Shown piece after piece: positions 44,560-53,077 of a DNA stretch of 64,000 nt. The DNA comes from Jannaschia pohangensis (GTDB lineage Bacteria; Pseudomonadota; Alphaproteobacteria; Rhodobacterales; Rhodobacteraceae). Location of the stretch: positions 1-64,000 of the forward strand of contig NZ_FORA01000008.1 in assembly GCF_900113875.1 (NCBI RefSeq), written 5' to 3'. The notes beneath the pieces were generated by a model, which ran no database searches, was not told the DNA's origin, and saw only the letters and a program-made list of their open reading frames with translations. Position 1 is the first letter of the stretch. Each line of letters begins with the position of its first letter. Both the position numbers and the translations under genes were made by a program.

Positions 44560-45686
44560 CACCCGCCCCGCCGATAACTTGGCAGCAGCGACGCCTTGGC
44601 CACGAACCCGCCCGCGTCGAGACCCAGGCCCGCTGCCCGCGCGGCCTCGATCACCTCGGGGGCGAAGGTCGGGCGCTTGCGGTGGTCGCCCGACACGGTC
44701 ACCAGGATTTCGACCGGGGTATCGCCAAGCGCCGTCAACGTGCGCATCGGCCCGCCGGGCACCGAATAGGTGTCCCAGGCATCCACCTCGACCGACGCAT
44801 TGCCGCCATCGACATAGTCCAGCCGCACGCGCCCCTCGTGCACCATCAGCACCATCTTCTCGTCGAGCGCAAAGGGCCCGACCGCCTGCCCCGGCTCCAG
44901 CCGCAGCCATTCCGCCGAAAAGCCGTGCGGATTGGTGATGGGGGCCGCGTGTTCGCGGTTCTGCGTGATGCCGAAGCCGATCACCGGCGCGATCTGTGCG
45001 CCCCCGCCCGGCAGGTCGCGGTCAATGAACCCGGGGCGGAAATCGCGGTCCTTCCGCTGCACGAACCGCCGCGCCATTTCCGCGTGGCTCACCTCGCGCA
45101 GGGCGGCGACATCGGCGTCGGGCATGGGCGGAATGCGTCCCTCCTCGGGCGGGACCGGATCGCCCCGCGACGTATCCACCAGACGGTTCTCGGACGAGAT
45201 ATAGAGCCCGTAATCCGCCGCCTCGCGGATGATGTCGGGGTGAAAGATCACGCCGCCAGTGTTGTCCCCGCCCAGAATGGTGAAGAGCCAGCCGTCATCC
45301 GGTCCCGTGTTGGTGAAGCCGCGAAAGATCCAGGTCGGCACCGACAGGATGTCGCCGGGTCCGCCCGTCACCTCGTTCTCGCCCTTCGACCCCCACCGGA
45401 AGGTCCATTCGCCCCGCTGGACGATGAAGACCTCGGCGGTGAAATGGATGTGCAGGTTGTTGGTGATGCCATGGGGCATGGCGGCGGCCCCGATGTTGAA
45501 GCCATGCGCCTCGGGCAGGTTGATGATCTGCTCATCCGAAGAGGTCACCCCCGGCCCGATGATCGAATAGTTCTCCTTCAGGTGCGAGCCGGGTTTCTTG
45601 CAGTCGATGAAGGCCACGGTGCACGAGACATAGTCGGCCCGTCTGACGTGGCGCGCGGCGGCGACATCCTGGGTGATCGGGGTCAT
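44559..45686 (-). CDS. Double-cupin protein
   Basis: 375 residues. A first cupin (~70-170) has HIHFTAEVFIVQRGEW with His-His-Glu metal ligands and PGDILSVPTWIFRGFTN. A second, weaker cupin (~265-335) has EWLRLEPGQAVGPFALDEKMVLMVHEGRV and VPGGPMRTL. Bicupins of this size are dioxygenases, isomerases or epimerases; the second domain lacks the usual His pair. It overlaps the ATPase stop by 4 bp and belongs to the same operon. The reaction is unknown. Confidence 0.8.
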   Translation of the reverse strand: MTPITQDVAAARHVRRADYVSCTVAFIDCKKPGSHLKENYSIIGPGVTSSDEQIINLPEAHGFNIGAAAMPHGITNNLHIHFTAEVFIVQRGEWTFRWGSKGENEVTGGPGDILSVPTWIFRGFTNTGPDDGWLFTILGGDNTGGVIFHPDIIREAADYGLYISSENRLVDTSRGDPVPPEEGRIPPMPDADVAALREVSHAEMARRFVQRKDRDFRPGFIDRDLPGGGAQIAPVIGFGITQNREHAAPITNPHGFSAEWLRLEPGQAVGPFALDEKMVLMVHEGRVRLDYVDGGNASVEVDAWDTYSVPGGPMRTLTALGDTPVEILVTVSGDHRKRPTFAPEVIEAARAAGLGLDAGGFVAKASLLPSYRRGG

Positions 45687-46762
45687 GCGGCGGTTCCTTG
45701 TGCTGCGTCGCCGTCGATCCGCTGGCCGGACGTGCGATCGAACAGATGAATACGGACCCCCGGCTTGGGGGCGAAATGGCAGGGCGCGTTGATCTCTGCC
45801 TCGAAATCGGCCGGACCCCGGGCGCAGACCGACGCCTTGCCCGTGCGCAGGGTGACAAGCGTGCTGTCCCCCGTCAATTCCAGAGCATAGAGCCGCCCCT
45901 GGATGGGCGCCTCGTCCCGTTGGATGATCTCCAGGTCTTCGGGACGCACACCCAATACGACATCGTCGCGATCCGACACGGTGACCGGCAGGCTGACGCC
46001 CTGGGCGGTAAAGACCCCGCCCCGGATCGCCCCTTCGATCAGGTTCATCGACGGCGAGCCGATGAAGCCCGCAACGAAGAGGTCGGCGGGTTCCGAATAG
46101 ATGCGCTTGGGCGTATCCAGCTGCACGATCCGCCCCTCGCGCATGACGGCCACGCGGCTGGCCAGCGTCATCGCCTCCATCTGGTCGTGGGTCACATAGA
46201 CGGTGGTCACCCCCAATTCGTGATGCAGGTGCTTGAGCTCGGCGCGCATGGTTACCCGCAGCTTGGCGTCCAGGTTCGACAATGGCTCGTCCATCAGGAA
46301 GATGCGCGGCTTGCGCACGATGGCCCGGGCCAGTGCCACGCGCTGCCGCTGACCGCCCGACAACTCCGACGGGCGCCGGTCCAGCAGGGCGTCAAGCTCT
46401 ACCTTCTCGGCGGTCTCCTGCACCCGCGCCGCCCGGTCGGCCTTGGCCATGCCGCGCAGCTTGAGCGGGTATTCGATGTTCTGGCGCACCGTCATATGCG
46501 GATAGAGACCGTAATTCTGAAACACCATCGCGATGTCGCGGTCCTTGGGCGGCTTGTCGTTCACCCGGTCGCCGCCGATCAGGATATCGCCCGAGGTGAT
46601 GTCCTCCAGCCCCGCGATCATCCGCATGGTGGTGGTCTTGCCGCACCCCGACGGCCCGAGCAGCACCAGGAATTCGCCGTCCACGATGGTCAGGCTCTGC
46701 TTGGGGACCGCAAGGAAATTGCCGTATTTCTTTTCGATGTCGACGAGGCGGATTTCGGCCAT
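45683..46762 (-). CDS. ABC transporter ATP-binding protein, UgpC/MalK-like
   Basis: 359 residues. Walker A GPSGCGKTTTMRM, signature LSGGQRQRVALAR, Walker B IFLMDEPLSNLD and H-loop THDQMEAMTLA are intact, followed by the C-terminal regulatory TOBE domain (VLGVRPEDLEI) typical of CUT1 carbohydrate importers. It drives the two permeases encoded just upstream in the operon. Confidence 0.92.
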   Translation of the reverse strand: MAEIRLVDIEKKYGNFLAVPKQSLTIVDGEFLVLLGPSGCGKTTTMRMIAGLEDITSGDILIGGDRVNDKPPKDRDIAMVFQNYGLYPHMTVRQNIEYPLKLRGMAKADRAARVQETAEKVELDALLDRRPSELSGGQRQRVALARAIVRKPRIFLMDEPLSNLDAKLRVTMRAELKHLHHELGVTTVYVTHDQMEAMTLASRVAVMREGRIVQLDTPKRIYSEPADLFVAGFIGSPSMNLIEGAIRGGVFTAQGVSLPVTVSDRDDVVLGVRPEDLEIIQRDEAPIQGRLYALELTGDSTLVTLRTGKASVCARGPADFEAEINAPCHFAPKPGVRIHLFDRTSGQRIDGDAAQGTAA

Positions 46763-46775
46763 GGGATAATTCCTG

Positions 46776-47591
46776 CTACTTGACCGCGCCGGCCGTCATG
46801 CCGCGCGTGAAGTGTTTCTGGATCAAAAGCGCCATGATGAAGATCGGCACGGTGATCATGACGCCCGCCGCACTCATCAATTCCCAAAGGTCGCCGCGTT
46901 CGGTTCGGAAACTGACCAGGCCGACCGGCAGGGTGACCGCATCCCGTCGCGTCAGGATCAGCGCAAAAAGGAATTCGTTCCAGGTCAGGATGAAGCAGAA
47001 GATGGACGAGGTCAGGATCCCGGGCGCCGCCATCGGCAACACGATGTCCTTGATGACCCTGAGGCGCGAGGCCCCGTCGATCATCGCCGCCTCTTCGCTG
47101 TCGGTCGGGATGGCATCGATGAAGCCCTTGATCATCCAGATGACGAAGGGCGTCACGATGGCCAGGTTGACCACGATCAACGCGACCCGCGTATCCAGCA
47201 GGCCCAGGGTCCGGAACATCAAAAAGAACGGCAGCACGATGACGACCGCCGGGATGAACTGGGTCGACAGGATCAGGAAGAACAGGAACTTGCGCCCCTT
47301 CACCCGGAACCGCGAGAACGAATAGGCCGCCAGCGACGCACAGGGCACCGCAATCAGCACCGTCACCGTCGCCACGATCACCGAATTCAGGACCATGTCC
47401 CCCAGGTTCCAGGGGTCCGCGAAGACGGTCGCGAAATTCTGCAACGTCGGCTCGAAATCCAGCGACAGCGAATAGGCGTCGCGCGGCCGCTTGAACGCGG
47501 TCAGGAACATCCAGGCGATCGGAAACAGGACGATCACGGAGACCAGGGCCAGAAGCGCACGCTCCCCCCACCAGGCGAAAAGACGTCTCAT
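46776..47591 (-). CDS. Carbohydrate ABC transporter permease, MalG-like
   Basis: 271 residues, six transmembrane helices, docking loop EEAAMIDGASRLRVIKDIVLP and the ending HFTRGMTAGAVK that is characteristic of MalG/UgpE-type proteins. It overlaps the partner permease by 4 bp and starts the second half of the channel. Confidence 0.92.
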   Translation of the reverse strand: MRRLFAWWGERALLALVSVIVLFPIAWMFLTAFKRPRDAYSLSLDFEPTLQNFATVFADPWNLGDMVLNSVIVATVTVLIAVPCASLAAYSFSRFRVKGRKFLFFLILSTQFIPAVVIVLPFFLMFRTLGLLDTRVALIVVNLAIVTPFVIWMIKGFIDAIPTDSEEAAMIDGASRLRVIKDIVLPMAAPGILTSSIFCFILTWNEFLFALILTRRDAVTLPVGLVSFRTERGDLWELMSAAGVMITVPIFIMALLIQKHFTRGMTAGAVK

Positions 47592-48472
47592 GCGGTTGCC
47601 ATCTTTCTCTCGCTCAGGAGCATGCGGACATACCAGATCGAGATCACCATCATGATCGCCGTCAGGATCCAGGCCAGCGCCGAGGCATAGCCCATGTCAT
47701 ACCACTTGAAGCCCACGTTGAAGACGAAGAAGGCCAGCGTTTCCGTCGACACCCCCGGCCCGCCCCCGGTCAGGGTGACGACCTGATCGAACATCTTGAG
47801 CGCGAAGATCGTCTTGAGCACCGCCGTCACCAGCAGGACACCTTTCATCTGCGGCAGGATGATGCCGAAGACGATGCGCAGGTTCGACGCGCCGTCCACC
47901 CGCGCCGCCTCCTCGGTCTCGCGCGGGATGGAGGCGAGACCCCCGAGGCACATGAACGTCATGTAGGGCGCCCAGTGCCAGACATCCGTCAGCACCAGAA
48001 TGGCCATCGCCAAGTCCGGATCGGCCAGCCAGGGCGTCCCCTCCAGCGACGGGAATACCGCGCCGATCCCCTTGGCCAGCACGCCGAATTCCGGGTTGAA
48101 CATGAAGCGATAGCTCACCCCGATCAGCGCGGGGCTCATGGCGAAGGGCAGGATCAGGATGATCCGCGTGAAGGTGTGCATTCGCCCCTTGCGCCGCAAC
48201 AACAGGGCCAGCGACATCGCGATGACCAGCGTCAGCGCGACACTGGTGACCACGAAGATCGTCGTGACCCACAGCGAATTCTGAAACCCGCTCTCGCTGG
48301 CCGCGTGCAGGTAGTTGTCGACGCCGACGAACCCGCCCGGGCGGCGCTGTTTCGTCAGGTCCCATTCGCGGAACGACGTGACGAAGGAATAGGCCAGGGG
48401 ATAGATCGTCGTGGCCAGCACGATCACGAAAGCCGGGATCAGCAGCCAATAGGGCAGCAGGCGGTCCTTCAC
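47588..48472 (-). CDS. Carbohydrate ABC transporter permease, MalF/UgpA-like
   Basis: 294 residues from a GTG at 48472, preceded by GCGAGGTG; the longer frame to 48511 would run into the intergenic hairpin. Six helices; opening KDRLLPYWLLIPAF and docking loop EEAARVDGASNLRIVFGIILP. It pairs with the MalG-like protein. Confidence 0.9.
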   Translation of the reverse strand: MKDRLLPYWLLIPAFVIVLATTIYPLAYSFVTSFREWDLTKQRRPGGFVGVDNYLHAASESGFQNSLWVTTIFVVTSVALTLVIAMSLALLLRRKGRMHTFTRIILILPFAMSPALIGVSYRFMFNPEFGVLAKGIGAVFPSLEGTPWLADPDLAMAILVLTDVWHWAPYMTFMCLGGLASIPRETEEAARVDGASNLRIVFGIILPQMKGVLLVTAVLKTIFALKMFDQVVTLTGGGPGVSTETLAFFVFNVGFKWYDMGYASALAWILTAIMMVISIWYVRMLLSERKMATA

Positions 48473-48504
48473 GGGGACACCTCGCAATCGGGACAGGGAA
48501 ATGG

Positions 48505-48530
48505 GGGGCAAGCCGCGAACGGCTTGCCCC
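48505..48530. promoter_or_regulatory. Perfect 11-bp stem-loop after the sugar-binding-protein gene
   Basis: GGGGCAAGCCG-CGAA-CGGCTTGCCCC lies between the binding-protein stop and the first permease gene. No U-run follows. It probably sets a high binding-protein to permease ratio through partial termination or mRNA protection, as at 24941 and 30032. Confidence 0.6.
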
Positions 48531-48538
48531 GATTGGGA

Positions 48539-49816
48539 TCAGCGGATCGCCGCGATCTCTTGGGCAGCGGTGTCGAGCGTCGCCTTGATGTCGTCGGACT
48601 CGCCCGACGCAAGGCTCGAAATCGCCGTCTCCAGGATTTCAGAGATGCGCGGCCAGTCTTCACCGAACTCGATCCCTTCAGCCGTGGCCAGGGCATCCGC
48701 CGCCGCCTGATGCATCCCGCCCCACCGGGCGTTCACGTCCGCGTCGGTCAGGTTCGACATGTGCACCGCCACAACCTCGGTCAGCTCGGGGTCGAGCAGG
48801 ACCTCACGCTCCAGCGCGGGATCGGTCAGCCAGCCGAGGAATTCCGCCGCCGCGTCTTTGGACTGCGACCCTTCGGTGACCGAGAAGATCCAGGTGTTGG
48901 TATAGGTGCTGCGGTCCGCACCGGCCACGGCGGGCAGCGCGGTAAAGCCGACCTGATCTTCGGTCAGGGTCGATTGCTCCGGATCGGTCAGCTGCGAGCG
49001 GACCCACCACCAGACCGGCAGCATGGCGGAGTTGCCCTGCTTGAAGCTGTTGACGGCATCCTGCTCCACGAACACGGCCGATCCCGGCGGAACGATCTCT
49101 TCCTGGCGCAGATAGCCGACATAGGTCTCGGTCGCCTTGACCCCGGCCTCCGAATTGAAGGTCGGCGCGCCGTCGGCATCGAACAGATCGCCGCCATTGC
49201 CCCACAGCAGGTTCATCCAGACCATCAGGTTCTGACCGCTCAGCTTGCCATAGGGCAGCGCCACGCCGGCGGCATCGCTGCTGTCCTGCACGGCCTTTGC
49301 GACGGTCACCATTTCTTCCCAGGTGCTCGGCGGGGCGACACCCGCCGCTTCCAGCAGGTCGGGCCGATAGAACAGAAGCTGCACATGGCCCCGCACCGGC
49401 AGGCCGATCAGCTCACCGTTCAACATTCCGTGGCGCAGGTGCGCCGCCGGGAAATCCGTGAGGTCCGTGCCCTGCGCCTCGATTGCGGGCCCGATCGGCT
49501 CCACCAGGTTCTGCAACGACACGACCCACTGATCCATGATCGACACGACGTCGTAATCGCCGCCGCCCGCGACCATCTCGGTCGTCAGCGCCTCTTTCAT
49601 GTTGGGGAACGGCACGTAGTCATAGACCACGTCGATGCCCGTCGCCTCCTCGAAGGCCGCGACGCGGGCTTCATGGGCTTCGAACTGGCTCGATTTGACG
49701 GCCAGCACGTTGACGGTCTGCCCCTCGAAGGGCTTTCCCTCGGTCGGCTCCCAGGCGAGCGCCGCAGTTCCGAAAAGGGCCGCGGTTATGGCGACCGTGC
49801 TTGTAAGTGATTTCAT
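48539..49816 (-). CDS. Extracellular sugar-type solute-binding protein (family 1)
   Basis: 425 residues from the ATG at 49816 (ribosome site GGGAGGAAGTC). Signal peptide MKSLTSTVAITAALFGTAALA, then the family-1 fold: VNVLAVKSSQFEAHEARVAAFEEATGIDV, DYDVVSIMDQWV, LPVRGHVQLLFYRPDLLEAAG, and MLPVWWWVRSQL. It binds the imported solute, probably a sugar, polyol or sugar acid, for the CUT1 importer. It is the first gene of the operon and faces the divergent GntR regulator. Confidence 0.92.
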   Translation of the reverse strand: MKSLTSTVAITAALFGTAALAWEPTEGKPFEGQTVNVLAVKSSQFEAHEARVAAFEEATGIDVVYDYVPFPNMKEALTTEMVAGGGDYDVVSIMDQWVVSLQNLVEPIGPAIEAQGTDLTDFPAAHLRHGMLNGELIGLPVRGHVQLLFYRPDLLEAAGVAPPSTWEEMVTVAKAVQDSSDAAGVALPYGKLSGQNLMVWMNLLWGNGGDLFDADGAPTFNSEAGVKATETYVGYLRQEEIVPPGSAVFVEQDAVNSFKQGNSAMLPVWWWVRSQLTDPEQSTLTEDQVGFTALPAVAGADRSTYTNTWIFSVTEGSQSKDAAAEFLGWLTDPALEREVLLDPELTEVVAVHMSNLTDADVNARWGGMHQAAADALATAEGIEFGEDWPRISEILETAISSLASGESDDIKATLDTAAQEIAAIR

Positions 49817-49867
49817 GACTTCCTCCCAAACGTCTGTCCCCACGCTACCCTGCTTTGGAAATTTTCG

Positions 49868-49883
49868 TCAATAATATTATTGA
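49868..49883. promoter_or_regulatory. Perfect 16-bp palindrome, probable GntR operator
   Basis: TCAATAATATTATTGA is fully self-complementary and lies 52 bp before the binding-protein start and 84 bp before the preferred gntR start, in the only AT-rich stretch of the divergent promoter. Confidence 0.6.
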
Positions 49884-49951
49884 TAATCTTGCGTGGTCTT
49901 GGAGAAACCCCCATGCTAACCTCGCATTACAGCCGATTTCGGAGAGGTTTC

Positions 49952-50605
49952 ATGCAGGACAGTCTGGCCGCCGATCTGGAGAATGACATCATCTTCGGGC
50001 GTTATCCCCCGGGCACGCGCATCGTCGAGGACCGGGTGATGGAGCGTTACGATGCCAAGCGGCACGCCGTTCGCAATGCCTTCGCCGTGCTCGAAAAGCG
50101 CGGCCTGCTGGTGCATCGGCCCAATCGCGGCGTCGAAGTCGTCGACTTCACCCCCGAACAGGTCGATTCGCTTTATGACGTGCGCATCCTCCTCGAGACG
50201 GCCGCGGCCGAGCGGACCGCCCTGCCCTGCCCGTCCGACATCGCCGCCCGGCTTCTGGATGTCGCGCACCGCCACAAGGCCGCCGTTGCCAACAAGGATT
50301 TCCGCGAGGTGTTCCGCCTCAACCAGGAGTTCCATGACATCCAGTTCTCCTGCTGCGAAAACGACATCCTGGCCGAGCTGGTCCGCGCCCATGCCCGCAC
50401 CGCGCAGCCCATCCGCGTCGTCAAATACGAGGATGACGCCCATATGGCCCGGGTCGTGGAGCAGCATTTCGAGATCATCAAGGCCATGCAGGGCACGTCG
50501 ACCGAAGCCCTGGTCCGCGCCGTGCGCGCCCACCTCCCTGCCTCGGCCAATGCCTACCGCGTCCTCTTCGAGCGAAAGTTCGGTCCCTCCGCGGCTGCCG
50601 AGTGA
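49952..50605 (+). CDS. GntR-family (FadR/FCD subgroup) transcriptional regulator
   Basis: 217 residues from the ATG at 49952, preceded by GGAGAGG; an ATG at 49913 with GGAG is an alternative. N-terminal winged helix (DLENDIIFGRYPPGTRIVED, AKRHAVRNAFAVLEKRGLL) and a C-terminal all-helical FCD domain (LYDVRILLETAAAERTAL, FRLNQEFHDIQF, VVEQHFEIIKAM) with the Asp/His metal and effector pocket. It should repress the divergent uptake/aldolase operon until an acid intermediate binds. Confidence 0.9.
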   Translation: MQDSLAADLENDIIFGRYPPGTRIVEDRVMERYDAKRHAVRNAFAVLEKRGLLVHRPNRGVEVVDFTPEQVDSLYDVRILLETAAAERTALPCPSDIAARLLDVAHRHKAAVANKDFREVFRLNQEFHDIQFSCCENDILAELVRAHARTAQPIRVVKYEDDAHMARVVEQHFEIIKAMQGTSTEALVRAVRAHLPASANAYRVLFERKFGPSAAAE

Positions 50606-50612
50606 CCTTTTC

Positions 50613-50638
50613 CGGCTCTACAACGCCATTTAGAGCCG
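50613..50638. terminator. Hairpin between gntR and the replication gene
   Basis: CGGCTCTA-CAACGCCATT-TAGAGCCG, a perfect 8-bp stem 7 bases after the gntR stop and between convergent genes. It is preceded on the plus strand by CTTTTC, so a terminator for the minus-strand replicase transcript is possible as well. Confidence 0.5.
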
Positions 50639-50687
50639 CATTTGCGTCGTCCCTTTCGACTTGCGCTTGTCCCGCCCCAAGACCCGT

Positions 50688-51398
50688 CTAGGCCGTTCGC
50701 GGCACGATGGTGATCCGCCGACCGCGCCCGATCTCTGCCTCGACCGCTTCGGCCAGGGGCGTCATCAGGTGGGTCTGGACGTAATGCGCGGCGAACCGCG
50801 ACGGGGCCGACAGCACCACATGGCTCCCGTCGTCCGACGTCATCTGAAGCCCCGCGATCCAGGCCGCATGCTGCGCCGGGTCCACCAGCCGAAGGCGCCG
50901 TGACGCCGCCAGCCAGGTGCCCCGCGCCACGGGTTCGTTATCGGCCGTTTTCCCCGTATCAGAGACGGTCGACGGCTCTGATACGACCGGAACCGGCGTC
51001 AACCGCTCCGCATGGTCCGGTCCGACCAAGGGCCAGAACTCCGCCGCCTTCTGCCAGATCTCCACCAGGTCCAGACGATAGGCCCCTGCCCTCCCGCGCG
51101 CCCCAAGCCGCTTGCACACCACCAACCGCGCCGCCTGCCAGGCCCGCACCTCGCGCTTCACGGTCCGCTCGGTCACGCCCCACATCCGGGCCATGTCGCG
51201 CTGACAGACGCAGAATTCGTCCTGACGCCAGTTGTAGCGTGCCGTAATCACCGCGATCAGCCGCAGCGCCGAGACCTGCAAGGCCCCCCCGCCCTGCATC
51301 CCGATCAACGCCAGCGCCGTCAGCACGTCATATTTTGCCGATCCCGCCTGTGGTCCATTGAATTGGCCGGGTTTCAGCAACCCGCTGTCCATCTTCAT
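50688..51398 (-). CDS. DnaA-like plasmid replication initiator
   Basis: 236 residues from the ATG at 51398. The central part has a winged-helix signature (CQRDMARMWGVTERTVKREV). The C-terminal ~80 residues (HAAWIAGLQMTSDDGSHVV, then LSAPSRFAAHYVQTHLMTPL) match DnaA domain I, for example E. coli WIRPLQ...LYAPNRFVLDWV. There is no AAA+ ATPase domain. DnaA-like replicases beside parAB define a plasmid type known from Rhodobacterales. It is divergent from parA across a 368-bp region that is the likely origin. The initiator role is inferred from this homology and setting. Confidence 0.8.
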   Translation of the reverse strand: MKMDSGLLKPGQFNGPQAGSAKYDVLTALALIGMQGGGALQVSALRLIAVITARYNWRQDEFCVCQRDMARMWGVTERTVKREVRAWQAARLVVCKRLGARGRAGAYRLDLVEIWQKAAEFWPLVGPDHAERLTPVPVVSEPSTVSDTGKTADNEPVARGTWLAASRRLRLVDPAQHAAWIAGLQMTSDDGSHVVLSAPSRFAAHYVQTHLMTPLAEAVEAEIGRGRRITIVPRTA

Positions 51399-51766
51399 CG
51401 CCTGTCCGCCTTTGCCGCCCTGCCCTCTTGTCGGGGCCTGGGTCGTTCCGATTCTTGCTTGGGGATAAGAAGGGCGAAACTCCTGTCCTTTGTCAACGAT
51501 TTCCAAGAAACGGGATTTCAGCCCGGCTCAAATCAAAAATAAGAATGGATAGGGATATTGGTTTAGGGGGACATGTAGTGACACCATATCGGCTGTTTCA
51601 TGTCCCCGAAAGACCCTGCACATCAGGTTTTTCCGTGCCGGACCCTCCTGCTTTCGCGTATGTCGCCGGAAAAAACGCGAATTTTCATTTTGCCGAATTC
51701 GGAATATCCCGTTATTGCGAATATCAGACGAACCTACACGATAACGCAAACGAGGACGAGCAGCCC
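51399..51766. other. Non-coding region between replicase and parA, candidate replication origin
   Basis: 368 bp without a convincing gene, clearly richer in A/T than its surroundings, particularly around 51528-51566 and 51655-51750. It contains a DnaA-box-like TTATCCCCA on the minus strand (51460-51468), one base from the TTATCCACA consensus. A perfect 9-bp inverted repeat GGGGACATG (51567-51575) / CATGTCCCC (51599-51607) and several ATATCCC/GGGATAT words also lie here. It must hold the rep and parA promoters. Origin function is inferred. Confidence 0.5.
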
Positions 51767-53077
51767 ATGCGCAATCATACCGACCTTCTGACCCTGAACG
51801 AACGCAGCCTTGCGCAACAGGCCGCGGTGCGTCGGGCGACCTTCTCTCCGGGCGAAGTGAAAGAGCTTCGCCCCTTCTCCATCTGGGAGATCAGTCAGTT
51901 CATGCTCGGCGTGCCCGCCGATACCCTGCGCAAGAAGCTGGCCGACGATCCCTCCCTGCCCCAGGGCACGGTCGAGGAAGACGGCCGCCAGCGCTGGTTC
52001 ACCCTGTCCGAAATCAACGAGCTGCGCCGCCGCCTGCGGTTTCGCGGCAAGTCCCTCCTGCCCCGTCGTCCGCGCGGTCGGGCGATGCGCGTCGCCGTCA
52101 GCAACTTCAAGGGCGGTGTCGGCAAGACGGTAGTGGCACAACATCTGGCGCATGCCGCCGCTCTCGACGGCTACCGCGTGCTCTGCGTCGACTTCGACCC
52201 GCAGGCCACGCTGACCCATTCCATGGGGTTGGTCGAGGTCAAGGAGTGGCAGACGGTCTGGGGCATCATGTGTCGCGATCTCTGTCGCGAGGCGGACCGC
52301 ATCACCGCCACCTATGACGACCCCGACGATTGCCCGCACCCTTCGGCAGACGAGCTGCCCGAAGACGTCCAGAGCATCGGCGCGCAGCGGGTGCAGGACT
52401 TCATCCAGCCGACTTGCTGGCCCACCATCGACATCATCCCCTCCTGCGCCAACGCGGCCTTCGTCGAGTTCGCCTCGGCCCAATACCGCGCCCTCCACAA
52501 GGCCTGGACCTTCTTCGGCTGCGTGGCGCGCTATCTCGACGAATTGGCCGACGATCAATACGACCTCATCATCTTCGATTGCCCGCCGGCCATCGGCTAT
52601 CAGAGCCTGAACGCTGCCTTCGCCGCCGATATCCTCTATATCCCGTCCGGTCCCGGCTATTGGGAGTACGACAGTACGACGTCCTATCTGGGCCAGCTTG
52701 GCGATGCGATGGCCGACATCTCCGAAGGCTTCGCGGGCCTGGCCGAGGAAGCGGGCCTGCACTTGCCCAAAAGCTTCCGCGACATTCGCCTGCTGATGAC
52801 CCGCTATGAGGCGAACAATCCGCTGCACGCCGCCATGTCAGACGCCTTCGCCAATGTCTTCGGCGCCGACCTTTGCCGCCATCCGATCGAGATGACGCGC
52901 GCCGTCGAACAATCGGGCCGGTTCCAGATGTCCGTCTATGAACAGGACTATCGCCAGATGACGCGGGAGACCTGGAAGCGCGCGCGGCAGAGTTTTGATC
53001 GCGCCTACGAGGAGTTCAAGGATACGGTCCTCTCTGCCTGGACCGAATCGGATGTGGCGAAAGGAGACGCGGCATGA
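51767..53077 (+). CDS. parA: ParA partition ATPase
   Basis: 436 residues from the ATG at 51767. The first ~105 residues hold a MerR-like HTH (FSIWEISQFMLGVPADTLRKK, RQRWFTLSEINELRRRL), typical of type Ia ParA proteins that repress their own promoter. The deviant Walker A FKGGVGKTVVAQHLA begins at about residue 114; CVDFDPQATL and LIIFDCPPAIGYQSLNAA follow. It forms ATP-dependent filaments or gradients that move the ParB-centromere complex. An open frame extends upstream to 51428 through the origin-like region but shows no family similarity. It overlaps parB by 4 bp. Confidence 0.93.
   Translation: MRNHTDLLTLNERSLAQQAAVRRATFSPGEVKELRPFSIWEISQFMLGVPADTLRKKLADDPSLPQGTVEEDGRQRWFTLSEINELRRRLRFRGKSLLPRRPRGRAMRVAVSNFKGGVGKTVVAQHLAHAAALDGYRVLCVDFDPQATLTHSMGLVEVKEWQTVWGIMCRDLCREADRITATYDDPDDCPHPSADELPEDVQSIGAQRVQDFIQPTCWPTIDIIPSCANAAFVEFASAQYRALHKAWTFFGCVARYLDELADDQYDLIIFDCPPAIGYQSLNAAFAADILYIPSGPGYWEYDSTTSYLGQLGDAMADISEGFAGLAEEAGLHLPKSFRDIRLLMTRYEANNPLHAAMSDAFANVFGADLCRHPIEMTRAVEQSGRFQMSVYEQDYRQMTRETWKRARQSFDRAYEEFKDTVLSAWTESDVAKGDAA

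Noticed and set aside
51428-51766. N-terminal extension of ParA
   Set aside because: In-frame but low similarity to anything, crosses the AT-rich inverted repeat, and the ATG at 51767 begins the conserved MerR-like HTH part.
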